From assembly GCA_951217055.1 (NCBI GenBank), contig OX578276.1:132916587-132980586 (forward strand): a stretch of 64,000 bases of DNA, read 5' to 3'. The notes beneath the pieces are model-generated. The model was not told where the DNA came from, made no database searches, and was given only the letters and a program-made list of their open reading frames with translations. Positions 35,438 to 45,109 of this stretch are shown piece by piece. Positions within the stretch are counted from its first letter, which is position 1. Every line of letters starts with the position of its first letter. Position numbers and translations under genes: made by a program. This stretch comes from Gerris lacustris. Its lineage: Eukaryota; Arthropoda; Insecta; Hemiptera; Gerridae.

Positions 35438-35445
35438 TAAATGTA

Positions 35446-35921
35446 CTTAATTTTCCCTCCTTTTTTAAATTAGTCAAAATTGGTTTGATTTTTACATGAT
35501 TTAAAGTATCAATTTACCAAAATTTAAACAGCGCAGACAGTTAAAATTAATCTGTGAGCTTCTATCAGATAAGTTTTATAAAATCAGATGGATATTTTTG
35601 AAGATAAGGTGTAAATAAATGTATGTGTGTGCACATGTGGAAGAGAAATGGTGGCAGATGGAGAAATGTGGTGGAGGGAAATGGGGCCAGAAGATTGGAC
35701 CTTATATAGGACCAACAATGGACTTTTTATATGCTAATTAACTGCCATCCGAATTTCATTAAAATCGAAAGAGTAGTTTTTAAGAATTGTTCCCCATGAT
35801 TGAGCGAGAGACAGACTAACAGCCAGAAACGGGATCAAAAATGTCTGATAACTGGAACAGATTTCTGTCTTGAAATTATTGGAATTGGAGACATAATCGT
35901 TCTTTAGAACGATCACATCAC
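35446..35921 (-). repeat. Family A repeat, half of head-to-head pair
   Basis: Begins at the part of family A complementary to where the plus-strand copy ends (TTTTCCCTCCTTTTTTAAAT) and runs to GTTCTTTAGAACGATCACAT. It contains a local duplication of GGTGGCAGATGGAGAAATG-type sequence near 35650. Together with 34973-35437 it forms a fold-back of two A copies. Confidence 0.75.
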
Positions 35922-36100
35922 ATAATGAGGTGTTACCTCATAGGATTTTAATTTAATTAAATATGAGGTTAGAAATTGAAATTAAAGTGTTGAAAAGGGG
36001 GAGAAATTACAATTATAATAAATTATGGGGTATGCTAAACCCGCATATAAGTTAAATTAGGTTGGGCCCCCCCCGAAAAATTTTTCTGTGTACGCTACTG

Positions 36101-36422
36101 CTAGGGGGGGTTAAGGGGGCTTGAGCCCCCCCAGAAACCAAATTAGCCCCCCCAGGATTTAATTATCAAATTATCAATTTCACCTCAGAAATGCATAAAA
36201 GCGCTGTTTTGAGGGGTCATATTTCAAAAATTTTCATGGGGTGTACCCCCCGGACCCCCCCCCCCTCCCTCATTACTTAACTGCAGACGACGCCCATTTA
36301 CAGTAAGATATTGTACTGCAGTAAGCATCAGCATAACATTTCTAACGAATCCGTTCTAAACACAGTTGTTGTTACTTGGCTGCGGAGATGTTTTTTGTTT
36401 ATTAGTTGTACACGAATACCCC
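36101..36422. other. Interior of outer hAT-type element
   Basis: Rich in G and C runs (GGGGGGG and GCCCCCCC pairs at 36104-36165, CCCCCC near 36245-36265). Ends at the BEL/Pao target duplication ACCCC (36418-36422). No coding sequence. Confidence 0.6.
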
Positions 36423-36841
36423 TTTCGCCGCCTGTACGACGAGATACCGCAAAGAAATAATAAAGACCGTATTTTTTACTGAGGCACACGCAAAAAGTTA
36501 TATTTAAATTCAACAAACAATATACGATATAATTACATACGTCAAAACAAATCCAAAAAACTATTGTAACAAATACTAATATTATAATAGGCACTGACAC
36601 ATTTCTTAAACACAAACACCTTTTCCGTAACTATTCTAAACCTCGTAAAAAGAAGTTCGGCCTTTGTGGCTCTTTTTACCAGAACAAATGTTTTCCTTTT
36701 AATACAGAGGCCGAGAAAGTTTGACGTGTTTGTATTTATTATGCTGCTTAGCAACGATTTTCAAGAATACTTGAATTAAACAAAACAAAATAAAACTAAA
36801 CTAAACTAACAAAACACGAAACCGCCGCTCCGGCGGCGATA
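36423..36841 (-). repeat. BEL/Pao 3' LTR
   Basis: 419 bp, identical by eye to 42916-43334 and the same length. In element sense it begins TATCGCCGCCGGAGCGGCGG and ends GGCGGCGAAA; the ends are near-inverted (TATCGCCGCC, TTTCGCCGCC) but not the usual TG...CA. A possible AATAAA polyadenylation signal on the element strand lies at 36735-36740. Just upstream in element sense is TTTGGGGAGCCA, the likely polypurine tract (36842-36854). The flank carries ACCCC, repeated at 43335-43339 as a 5-bp duplication. Confidence 0.93.
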
Positions 36842-36877
36842 TGGCTCCCCAAATTCGTCCATCGAATTTCACTATTG

Positions 36878-39800
36878 TTAGCTCCTCGGCGGGGATGATC
36901 CCTGTGTCTCTGGAAGTAGCAGAACGACAGTGTGAATTGGGCGATCAATATGGCCGCCCGAGCCAAGCCGTAAGCCAACTTTTCTAACACGGTTATCGCG
37001 ACCGACGAAAGTTTTCGTTACGACAGCAAGGGGCCAAACATTTCTGGGTACTTCTTCCTTTTTGCAAATAACGATGTCTCCTACTGAAAGATTTCGATGC
37101 GGCCGTACCCACTTTTCTCTTTGTTGTAACGATTGCAAAAATTCAGTTTTCCATCGGGACCAAAATACGTCTGCCAAATACTGCACGTGTCGCCATCGTT
37201 TCCTTGTAAATCCATCTTCTTCTTCGAAGCGCCCAGGAGGTGGCAATACAGGTCCCGGCTTAAGTGTAAGTAAATGGTTAGGCGTTAAAGGATAAATCAT
37301 CGGGTCACTTTCAGACTCGACTGTTAGGGGACGATTGTTTACCGTGTATTCGCATTCTGCCAAAAAGGTTCTAAGAACATCTTCAATAAGGATTCCTTCG
37401 TGCTTCCGCAAAAGAAACTCTAATATTCGCCTCACTGTTCCTATCTGTCGCTCTACCACTCCGTTCATGTGACTTCCCTTAGGAACGTTAAATTCGAAGT
37501 GGCACAGGCTGTCTAATAAGGTTTTCTTTAGCTTATCATCTTCTGCCACTTCGCTTAGCGCTTTCGCCAACTCATTATCCGCTCCAACAAAGTTAGTTCC
37601 TCTATCCAACCTCAAAAGCTTCACTTCTCCCCTTCGACACACAAATCTTCTAAATGCGTTTATGAAGGAGCTCACGTCGAGTGAGTCCAACACATCCAGA
37701 TGAATAGCTCTACATGCCATGCAAGTGAAGATTATACCATACCGTTTTACTGACTTTCTACCTTGCCGAACGTAAAACGGACCGAATACGTCTACTGCGC
37801 TGCGCAAGAACGGAGGGGAAGGGGTGACCCGATCTTCCGGTAAATCCGCCATTATTTGCCCGGAGAATGGACCCCGAAGCCTCCTACATTCAACACAAGA
37901 GGCAATATACTTGCCAACTTGGGAGCGAGCCCCCATTATCCAAAACCCTTCACTGCGAATGTCATTCAGCGTCAATCCTCTACCTTGGTGGAACACTCGT
38001 TCGTGGCAACGTCTAATAACTAACTGTGTTACGTGAGATTCTTTAGGCAAAATCAAAGGGTATCTTTCCTGAAGGGAAATAGCTTCCGAATGTTTCAGCC
38101 TACCTCCTACTCTCAAAAGACCTTCCTTGTCGATAAAGGGATTCAGAGAAACTATTTTAGAGTCGAAGTTTAGTGGTTTTGAATTTTGTAATAAGTTTAT
38201 CTCTAGTTCGAAATACTCTGTTTGGACTATTTTAAAAATAATATTCTGGGACTGTGTCAACTCTTCAACCGTTAAATGAGTTAAGGGAGCAATAGGGATG
38301 GATTTGGGACATCTATCTTTTAATAACTTTAAATATTTCATAACCCAAGCTACACTACGTCTTAACCTAATAAAATCACTGTACCTATCGAATCTACTAA
38401 TGATTGAGGGATACTGGTTATTAACTTGTAGAACCCTATTCGAGGAAACTTTTACTTCTGGGTCTGTTGCCGAAACATCTACACTTGGTTTATCACTGAT
38501 ATAATCACTATCTGTTTCTACTAGAAACGCCGGACCGACAAGCCAGGAAGATGAACATAACTCGTCTATAGTTAGTCCCCGTGAAGCGGAATCAGCGGGG
38601 TTTTCCTTAGATCCTACATGACGCCAGTTGTTGGGATCGGAACAGTCCCTTATTACTTGAATCCTATTGGCTACGAATATGTGGAACCTTTTATTAACAT
38701 TTGTTATGTAACCTAGCACAACTTTGCTGTCCGACCAAAAGTAGTGTTCGATATTCTGATAATCTAGCTCTCTATTAATCATTTCTGATGCTTTAGCAGC
38801 TGATACTGCAGCTGTTAGCTCAAGCCTGGGAATTGTAAGCTCTTTCAGAGGCCTAACTCTCGATTTTCCAAAGACAAAACTAACGTGGACTTTACCCTGA
38901 TCGTAAATAAACTTTAAATAACTGACATGCCCGTAGCCTAACGATGAGGCGTCAGCAAAGTGGTGGAGTTGAATCTTTTCTATGCGTTCAAAATTTACTG
39001 GTTTATAGCAACGAGGTATACAAAATTCCTTGTTTTCAATTCTTAGTAAATCTCTAAGCCACTTTTCCCAGCTTGATCTTATACTTTCAGGTGCCTCATC
39101 GTCCCAATTATATGCTGCATGTTCATCCCGAGCCATCCTACTGAGTTCCTGTAAGACGAATTTTCCAACAATGACGAAAGGGGCTAAGAATCCGTAAGGG
39201 TCATACACCGAACACACCGTCGAAAGTATACCTCTACGGGTGAACGCTTTTTCGCTAATCGTGACTCGGAATTGAAAACTGTCTGATTCAACGCACCATG
39301 TAACGCCCAAAACTCTCTCTGTAGGAAGGGAATTTAAGAAATTATCAGGAAGGCTCGTAGCTCTGTCTTTTGGGGGGATCGAGGCAATAACATTAACGTC
39401 ATTTGATAACAACTTGTGGTACCGAAATCCTCCTAAAGAGCATAGACGTTGAATATCCTTTATTAATGTAATAGCTTTTGGGGCTGTATCAACGGACCCG
39501 CAACCGTCGTCTACGTAAAACTGACGCCGAATGAATGAAGCAGCGGCTTCATTAACTTTGTTTTCATGATCATCGGCCGTTCGTCTTAATGCGTAATTAC
39601 TGCAGCCAGGTGAAGAGGCCGCGCCAAATAGGTGCACCGTCATTCTATAGGGCTTAGGAGTCTTGGAAGAGTCTCCATCCTCCCACCATAGAAATCTCAA
39701 AAGATTTCTATCTGACTCTGGTACTTGAACTTGATGGAACATTGCTTCCAGGTCCCCAATAAATGCTACTCTTTCCTGGCGGAACCTAAGGGATACTCCT

Positions 39801-42718
39801 AGTAAAGAGTTGGTCAGATCAGGGCTGGGAATCAAGGCGCTGTTCAGGGAGAACCCTTTATATGTAGCGCTACAATCAAAAACAACCCTAAGCTTATTCT
39901 TTTTAGGGTGCAGAACCCCGTGATGGGGCAAATACCACACCCGTCCGTCTTCTTTAGGATCGGTATTCGAGGGCACCTCCTCGGCGTACCCTTTCTCTAA
40001 CAATTCATTCACGAATTTTGTGTACGCGGTTTTGTATTCTTCGTTTTGAAACTTGCGTTTTAACGAGTTCAAACGCGTTTCAGCCATCACAATGTTATTC
40101 GGAAGAGATAGATCGTCGTTCTTTAGGGGTAAAGGCATCTCGTAATGACCATCCTCTCGTTGAACAATGCCGGTACTTATTTTATCAATAAACTTCTTAT
40201 CGTTAACCGATAACCCTAAACCAAAGTTTTTTTCCTCGTCGGCAGAAGGATTTAGCTGAAAAATGTTGAGAATCTCCTTAATCGATACCCTACGAGAATA
40301 ACGTAGCGAGCAACTTTCTTTAACTCTAGGACCGATGATACCCCAGCCTAGACTCGTTTTGACTCCGTACGGTTCGTTTTCATTGCCGGGAATAACTTTA
40401 AGTGGACACAGAGCTTTGGGGCAGTTGTTGCCAATTAGAATTTGGATATCTCTTTCTTCTAGTAAAGGTTGTAACTTAGTAGACAATGTGGCAAGATGAG
40501 GAAAACTTTGAGCTAGGTCTGGTGTTGGAATCTCGTCCACTGATCCCGGGATAAATTCACGTGTGAAGGTGCGTGAAGGAAGTTCTAGAGAACAAGTACC
40601 ATCATAACTTGTGACTATCACGCCGGAAACCCTATTACTTGGTTCCGAACTCTTTTGATGAATAGTAGATAATTCCAGCTGGGTTTTTATTCCCTTCATT
40701 CCAAGCTTTTCTCTTAATGAATTAACAACGAAGCACGCGTTACTACCATCGTCCAACAAAGCATAGGTGAGGATTTTCTTAGTTGGGTTAGCCTTATGAC
40801 ATACATAAACTGGTATTACGAACGAGGTCGTGGCTAAAGTGGAAGTCGGCGAAGTTGTTTCAATCAGTCTTACTGAAGATTCGTTAACGCGATCGGGTTT
40901 TGAGCTATTCTCAAATCGATGAAGACTGCTAGGGTGTCTTTTACCACATTCGGCTATATCACATCTCATTGGGGACTGACAATTTTTAGCGATATGATGG
41001 GGTCGTAGGCACGCGAAACAAAGTCGGTTTTTTTCTATGAAAGATCTTTTGTCATCGAGACTTAAGGCCTTAAACTGATGACAGGTATTCAGTCCATGAA
41101 CACTTTTACACATCAAGCACTCTACACTATATCCCTCTCTACTTCTAAAATTTAATCTATGAGAGACAGGGAGGGAACTTTCGGACCGGTCTGAACCTAA
41201 TGCGTTAATGTTAGAAACCAAACTTTTAGCAGAACTATCTCGTTTAGTTGGCAGACCTTTCGATGGCGGGCTATTCTCGAATTCCGAATACACGGGGTGT
41301 GTGTAAGATACAGATATATCGCGCAAATAAGTTGCCAAGTCTGCTATTGTTTCATTCCCATCCATGTCCTTAATAAATTTTACCCAGCCCCTTCTTATGT
41401 TCTCATGAAGTCGTTTTACTATCTTTTTTAAGCACAATTTCGAACTAATCTCTACAAACTGTTTACCTTTAAGAATCTTGGCGGCCGTTGACACTAAATC
41501 GGCAAAATCTAAAAGGGTTTTAGGGTCATTGAGGGGAATTAGGGTTCCTTCCGTCAATCTTCTTACCCATGATTCGGTTACTGAGACGGTGTTTCCAAAA
41601 CGCTGTTCTAATAATTTAATGCTTTCGTCGTAGTTTAATCCTAAATTATTTTGAAACACTCGCAGTGCATCGCCCGTCAAAAACTTTGCTAAAAACATTT
41701 TTTTTGCATGACCGGAAAGAATCCCGTCTTCTAAATGGGTTTTAACCTCTTCTCTAAACGTGGGAAAATTAATACTATCACCATTAAATTTTATTGGTTC
41801 GAACGAATTTAAAAGATTTATTTTAGCGATCAAATTAGAATTGTTTACGTACGTCATGTCAAAACAAGGATTATTTAAGTAATTTTGAGAATTATTATGG
41901 TTTTTATTGCCAGAAATTGAATGACAGTCGCAGTGAATATTATTTAAACTTTGTTTACATTTAACACTCTCTTTTTCTTTTTTGTCAACATTTATATCGT
42001 TATCTATATTTACTTTACCATGAACTTGATAGGAGACTCCGGAATAACCTTCCTCTTTCTCGAGCGACTGTGTCGGTTTCGGACGCATGCTTGGTTCCAC
42101 GAACGGTAAAGTACTACGTACGTTTGGGTTGTCATCTTTAGAACATTCATCTTCTATCATTCCTGCTATTTCTTCCAAGTTATAGGACCCTAAAGACTTG
42201 TTGTCTAAAGCTCTTTCAAGAAAAGCGTTTCTTGTCATCTCTTGTTCGATCTGGAGTTTGCGAAGTTGCATAACTTCTTTTCGTTTTAAAAGCTCTAATT
42301 TTGCTTTGAGCCTTGTAGAAGCAGTGCTATATCTCGAACTAGAACTTGCAACTGAAATAGATGATTCACAATCTACCCACGACGATCCGGATTTTGACCT
42401 TCTGACTTTCGAACTATCCATAAAACCTCTTATTTCTTCCAGCGACACGTCGATATCTTTTAAGATTACGTCTTTATTTTCGAAGTATAACTTGAGTAAA
42501 TGATCTTTTAAAGTTATCAGCTCATTCTGGTCTAATTTTATGAGCGCTAGTTGCGATGGTCCGCAACCGGTCGACTTGCATTCTTCCATTAGGCGACGAA
42601 CCTCGGTCTGCTTTTGCTCTATCTTTCTCTGGAGCAGACTGGGGTCCTCTCTCTCTGCCTTTAACTTGGCTCTGGTCCTTGCAGACACCGGTTCGCTCTT
42701 TGAACTCATATTACTCAT
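36878..42718 (-). CDS. BEL/Pao Gag-Pol polyprotein
   Basis: Single 1946-residue frame from ATG (MSNMSSKSEP) to stop, about the usual BEL/Pao length. In order: charged N-terminal region; Gag-like DUF1759 region about 303-450; three Cys/His clusters at 534-546, 567-580 (C-x2-C-x4-H-x4-C) and 586-600; aspartic protease (DUF1758) with LLDDGS at 654-659; reverse transcriptase about 880-1150 with FIGD (D989) and YVDD (1068-1071); Pao-type connection and RNase H with D1256, E1300, D1330 and D1376; integrase HHCC finger (H1572, H1577, C1608, C1611) and D1643, D1705, E1756; C-terminal DUF5641 about 1840-1935. All catalytic positions are present and there is no stop or frameshift, so the product may be functional. 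It would make cytoplasmic particles, copy the RNA and integrate the DNA. Expression would be driven by the 5' LTR. Domain names come from family knowledge; boundaries were counted by hand. Confidence 0.95.
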   Translation of the reverse strand: MSNMSSKSEPVSARTRAKLKAEREDPSLLQRKIEQKQTEVRRLMEECKSTGCGPSQLALIKLDQNELITLKDHLLKLYFENKDVILKDIDVSLEEIRGFMDSSKVRRSKSGSSWVDCESSISVASSSSRYSTASTRLKAKLELLKRKEVMQLRKLQIEQEMTRNAFLERALDNKSLGSYNLEEIAGMIEDECSKDDNPNVRSTLPFVEPSMRPKPTQSLEKEEGYSGVSYQVHGKVNIDNDINVDKKEKESVKCKQSLNNIHCDCHSISGNKNHNNSQNYLNNPCFDMTYVNNSNLIAKINLLNSFEPIKFNGDSINFPTFREEVKTHLEDGILSGHAKKMFLAKFLTGDALRVFQNNLGLNYDESIKLLEQRFGNTVSVTESWVRRLTEGTLIPLNDPKTLLDFADLVSTAAKILKGKQFVEISSKLCLKKIVKRLHENIRRGWVKFIKDMDGNETIADLATYLRDISVSYTHPVYSEFENSPPSKGLPTKRDSSAKSLVSNINALGSDRSESSLPVSHRLNFRSREGYSVECLMCKSVHGLNTCHQFKALSLDDKRSFIEKNRLCFACLRPHHIAKNCQSPMRCDIAECGKRHPSSLHRFENSSKPDRVNESSVRLIETTSPTSTLATTSFVIPVYVCHKANPTKKILTYALLDDGSNACFVVNSLREKLGMKGIKTQLELSTIHQKSSEPSNRVSGVIVTSYDGTCSLELPSRTFTREFIPGSVDEIPTPDLAQSFPHLATLSTKLQPLLEERDIQILIGNNCPKALCPLKVIPGNENEPYGVKTSLGWGIIGPRVKESCSLRYSRRVSIKEILNIFQLNPSADEEKNFGLGLSVNDKKFIDKISTGIVQREDGHYEMPLPLKNDDLSLPNNIVMAETRLNSLKRKFQNEEYKTAYTKFVNELLEKGYAEEVPSNTDPKEDGRVWYLPHHGVLHPKKNKLRVVFDCSATYKGFSLNSALIPSPDLTNSLLGVSLRFRQERVAFIGDLEAMFHQVQVPESDRNLLRFLWWEDGDSSKTPKPYRMTVHLFGAASSPGCSNYALRRTADDHENKVNEAAASFIRRQFYVDDGCGSVDTAPKAITLIKDIQRLCSLGGFRYHKLLSNDVNVIASIPPKDRATSLPDNFLNSLPTERVLGVTWCVESDSFQFRVTISEKAFTRRGILSTVCSVYDPYGFLAPFVIVGKFVLQELSRMARDEHAAYNWDDEAPESIRSSWEKWLRDLLRIENKEFCIPRCYKPVNFERIEKIQLHHFADASSLGYGHVSYLKFIYDQGKVHVSFVFGKSRVRPLKELTIPRLELTAAVSAAKASEMINRELDYQNIEHYFWSDSKVVLGYITNVNKRFHIFVANRIQVIRDCSDPNNWRHVGSKENPADSASRGLTIDELCSSSWLVGPAFLVETDSDYISDKPSVDVSATDPEVKVSSNRVLQVNNQYPSIISRFDRYSDFIRLRRSVAWVMKYLKLLKDRCPKSIPIAPLTHLTVEELTQSQNIIFKIVQTEYFELEINLLQNSKPLNFDSKIVSLNPFIDKEGLLRVGGRLKHSEAISLQERYPLILPKESHVTQLVIRRCHERVFHQGRGLTLNDIRSEGFWIMGARSQVGKYIASCVECRRLRGPFSGQIMADLPEDRVTPSPPFLRSAVDVFGPFYVRQGRKSVKRYGIIFTCMACRAIHLDVLDSLDVSSFINAFRRFVCRRGEVKLLRLDRGTNFVGADNELAKALSEVAEDDKLKKTLLDSLCHFEFNVPKGSHMNGVVERQIGTVRRILEFLLRKHEGILIEDVLRTFLAECEYTVNNRPLTVESESDPMIYPLTPNHLLTLKPGPVLPPPGRFEEEDGFTRKRWRHVQYLADVFWSRWKTEFLQSLQQREKWVRPHRNLSVGDIVICKKEEVPRNVWPLAVVTKTFVGRDNRVRKVGLRLGSGGHIDRPIHTVVLLLPETQGSSPPRS

Positions 42719-42915
42719 AAACCCTAGGGCTTCGAAAAACTACAAATTACTGTCACTCTATTTCACTAGAAACTCTGGAACTGGAATGTAGTTTAGATAA
42801 GATGAGGGTCTTCCTTCACTGAAACACCGTGGAAAAATCGTAGACTAATCATAACGCTACAGCTTCAAGATTTGACGTTCAAAAAAGAGCCGCAAAAATT
42901 TTGATTTCTTTTTAC
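42719..42915 (-). other. BEL/Pao leader between 5' LTR and start codon
   Basis: 197 bp untranslated in the element sense. The bases right after the LTR (GTAAAAAGAAATCAAAATTT) do not resemble a complement of a common tRNA 3' end, so the primer-binding site is unidentified. Confidence 0.7.
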
Positions 42916-43334
42916 TTTCGCCGCCTGTACGACGAGATACCGCAAAGAAATAATAAAGACCGTATTTTTTACTGAGGCACACGCAAAAAGTTATATTTAA
43001 ATTCAACAAACAATATACGATATAATTACATACGTCAAAACAAATCCAAAAAACTATTGTAACAAATACTAATATTATAATAGGCACTGACACATTTCTT
43101 AAACACAAACACCTTTTCCGTAACTATTCTAAACCTCGTAAAAAGAAGTTCGGCCTTTGTGGCTCTTTTTACCAGAACAAATGTTTTCCTTTTAATACAG
43201 AGGCCGAGAAAGTTTGACGTGTTTGTATTTATTATGCTGCTTAGCAACGATTTTCAAGAATACTTGAATTAAACAAAACAAAATAAAACTAAACTAAACT
43301 AACAAAACACGAAACCGCCGCTCCGGCGGCGATA
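42916..43334 (-). repeat. BEL/Pao 5' LTR
   Basis: 419 bp, same sequence as the 3' LTR at a constant offset of 6493 bp. In the element sense this copy would supply the promoter. The short minus-strand frames inside (e.g. 43035-43247) are identical in both LTRs and are not genes. Confidence 0.93.
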
Positions 43335-43525
43335 ACCCCCCCCCCCCCCCCCCCTCAGACTTTGCCGCTGGCTACGCCACTGCATATAGGATTTCCACCG
43401 GAAAGGACTGTAACAACATATAATATACAAATGTGTTGCTTCCTGGTACATTAAATTGTATACTAAACCCACAAGACATGGGGGGCTTTAGCCCCCCCAG
43501 AACTATTGACCTAGGATCGCTACTG
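43335..43525. other. Right end of outer hAT-type element
   Basis: A long C run, then GCTGGCTACGCCACTG, itself resembling a hAT end (reverse complement CAGTGGCGTAGCCAGC) with no matching partner found, then GGGGGGCTTTAGCCCCCCCA and the terminal CCTAGGATCGCTACTG. Confidence 0.65.
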
Positions 43526-43533
43526 CTGAAAAT

Positions 43534-44095
43534 GACGATGGAAGATAATTGACAAGAAGAATAAGCATAGCTTGGCAATTATACAATGAATATAAAAAAC
43601 TGTTTAGATCTCGGGTAAAGTTAGACGTGAAAATAAAATTGTGGCAGAGCGTTGCGACGCCCAGTACTGACATATACATCAGAAACCTGGGCTCTCACAC
43701 TAATGAAAGTATAGAAAAGCTTGGAGTACCTGTAAGAAGAATGCAGCGTAGTATGTTGGGAGTCACAAGAAAAGATAGAAAACAAAAAGATGGATATGGA
43801 TAGATAATAAAGATATAACCAAAGTGATAACGGAAAGGAAATGGAGATGGGCAGGACACAAAGCGCGAACCGTATACGGTCGATGGACCAAGAAGATAAT
43901 CGAATGGTGTCCGAGAGAATTTAAAAAGAAATGAGGAAAACCAAAAAGACGCTGGGAAGATAATTTCAAAAAGATAAGGAGCTACTTGGATGAGAGTAGC
44001 AAGACAGGATCATTTGGAAAAAAATGACTCAAGTATTCAGTAACGTCTGGCTACATCCCATATAGAGAAAACTAAATTAAATAAAAACACTTAAA
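43534..44095 (+). pseudogene. RTE-like LINE remnant, right part
   Basis: Translated in pieces it reads as the C-terminal half of an RTE-type ORF: DDGR then RISIAWQLYNEYKKLFRSRV, a Y-x-SETWALT block, RRMQRSMLGVTRKDRK, then KWRWAGHKAR, GRWTKKIIEWCPRE and GKPKRRWEDNFKKI. Those are the conserved blocks of RTE/BovB-type proteins (SMLGV, W-WAGH-AR, RW--K--EW-PR, GRP--RW-DD). At least three frame changes or stops break it. It is continuous with 32815-32933 across the hAT-type insertion. Confidence 0.88.
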
Positions 44096-44158
44096 TATTT
44101 AATTTTAATAATGAAGAGTATTAATATTGCTTATTAATTTAAGAAAATAAATTATTTC

Positions 44159-44258
44159 TTGCTTCCGAGCTTACCGAAGGTAACGTGACTATGTGATCGT
44201 TCCGAAGAACGAACATTTTTTAGGTCTCCGATTTCAAACATTTCACGACAGAATTCCT
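44159..44258 (+). repeat. Family A repeat, stem-loop end only
   Basis: TTGCTTCCGAGCTTACCGAA, GGTAACGTGACTATGTGATC, CGTTCCGAAGAACG and ATTTCACGACAGAATTCC match the first 100 bp of family A, then homology stops. Confidence 0.8.
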
Positions 44259-44685
44259 TATCACTTAGTAAGGTAATAACGTGAAAGGCCAAAGCCGGCT
44301 TTAAAAATGAACGTTAAATAACGTTATAGACTTTATTCCACTATCTTTTAGTTTACTTTAAAATCATATAAACCTTCTGACTCAGCCGTAAAACCACAGC
44401 CCTTTTAATATTTGATAGTTTTACATTAAAAAAAAACCAATACTTAATTCAAATCGATTTCGTGAAATCTAGTAGTTGAAGTTCAGTTGGCAAGCTTAAG
44501 AGGTTGTGCATTTTTCCACAACAAACGCATCTTTTTTTTCTTTTTTTTTTTTTCTTTTTTTTCACTTAAAGTGATAAAATTATAACCTATTTTTTTACAA
44601 TTTTAGTTGAAATATTCAAACTTATTTAATTTAGATGGTGCATAAATCGTGTAACATTTCTATAAAATAAATAAATTAGCGTGAA
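44259..44685. other. AT-rich DNA, no gene
   Basis: A T/C tract at about 44529-44562; nothing else recognised. Confidence 0.55.
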
Positions 44686-45109
44686 GTCCCAATAGGCTAG
44701 TAGCGTTAAATATCCAATCCAGAAATAATTCCTACAATAGGTTTATTCGGTTTTAATGGCTTCATTTGTGACTCAATATGACCATCCTAGATTTTCACCC
44801 CCGCTTGAACAGTGGAAAAGGGGGAGGGGTAAAAAGTACCCCCAAAAGAGGTGTGTGGGAATTTTTCCCATATAATATCTCCCAAACTAAAAAAACAAAA
44901 TTGGAGGGGCTTCACATATAAGTTGCAGAGCATTAAATTCTGCGTCGACTAAGGCCAAGAGCGAATTTATTGAACCACCCACTACCAAACTTCCGTAGTA
45001 GGCCAGTAGCGTAAGACTTAAAAATCACCCAATTTAGACATAATTCCTGCAAAAGGGTTTCTTTGTTTTAACGGTCTAATTTGTGACCCAATAAGACTAT
45101 CTTGGGTTT

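Larger units (their letters stand above)
32960..36100. mobile_element. Nested hAT-type element carrying a minisatellite
   Basis: Ends CAGTGGCGTACGCAGG (32960) and TGTGTACGCTACTG (36100) form an imperfect inverted repeat. Flanks are CTAGGGG on both sides, a 7-8 bp duplication that a G run makes ambiguous. It has inserted 18 bp inside the end of the outer hAT-type element. The interior has a poly-G/C block at each end, the 62-bp minisatellite and two head-to-head family A copies. No transposase. Confidence 0.75.
36423..43334 (-). mobile_element. Complete BEL/Pao LTR retrotransposon, 6.9 kb
   Basis: Two identical 419-bp LTRs, one uninterrupted 1946-codon polyprotein frame, a G-rich polypurine tract before the 3' LTR and a 5-bp target duplication ACCCC (36418-36422, 43335-43339). 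Identical LTRs imply a very recent insertion, since LTRs are identical when the element lands. A primer-binding site starting with TGG is not obvious after the 5' LTR (leader 42719-42915). The element landed in the poly-C part of the outer hAT-type element. No envelope gene is visible. Confidence 0.95.
32942..43525. mobile_element. Composite 10.6-kb hAT-type element
   Basis: Ends CAGTGGCGATCCTAGG and CCTAGGATCGCTACTG are inverted with one mismatch, and the flanks carry an exact 8-bp duplication CTGAAAAT (32934-32941 and 43526-43533). The 8-bp duplication and CAG ends are typical of the hAT superfamily. Next to the ends are GGGGGGC...GCCCCCCC blocks on both sides. No hAT transposase remains; the element has grown by later insertions (32960-36100 and 36423-43334). 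Its own sequence amounts to only about 0.5 kb. Confidence 0.85.

Noticed and set aside
36542..36754. 70-codon minus-strand frame, repeated at 43035-43247
   Set aside because: It lies entirely within both LTRs and is identical because the LTRs are; LTR sequence is not expected to encode protein.
43336..43390. Third nested hAT-type element suggested by GCTGGCTACGCCACTG
   Set aside because: No matching left end and no second copy of the adjoining CATATAGG could be found.
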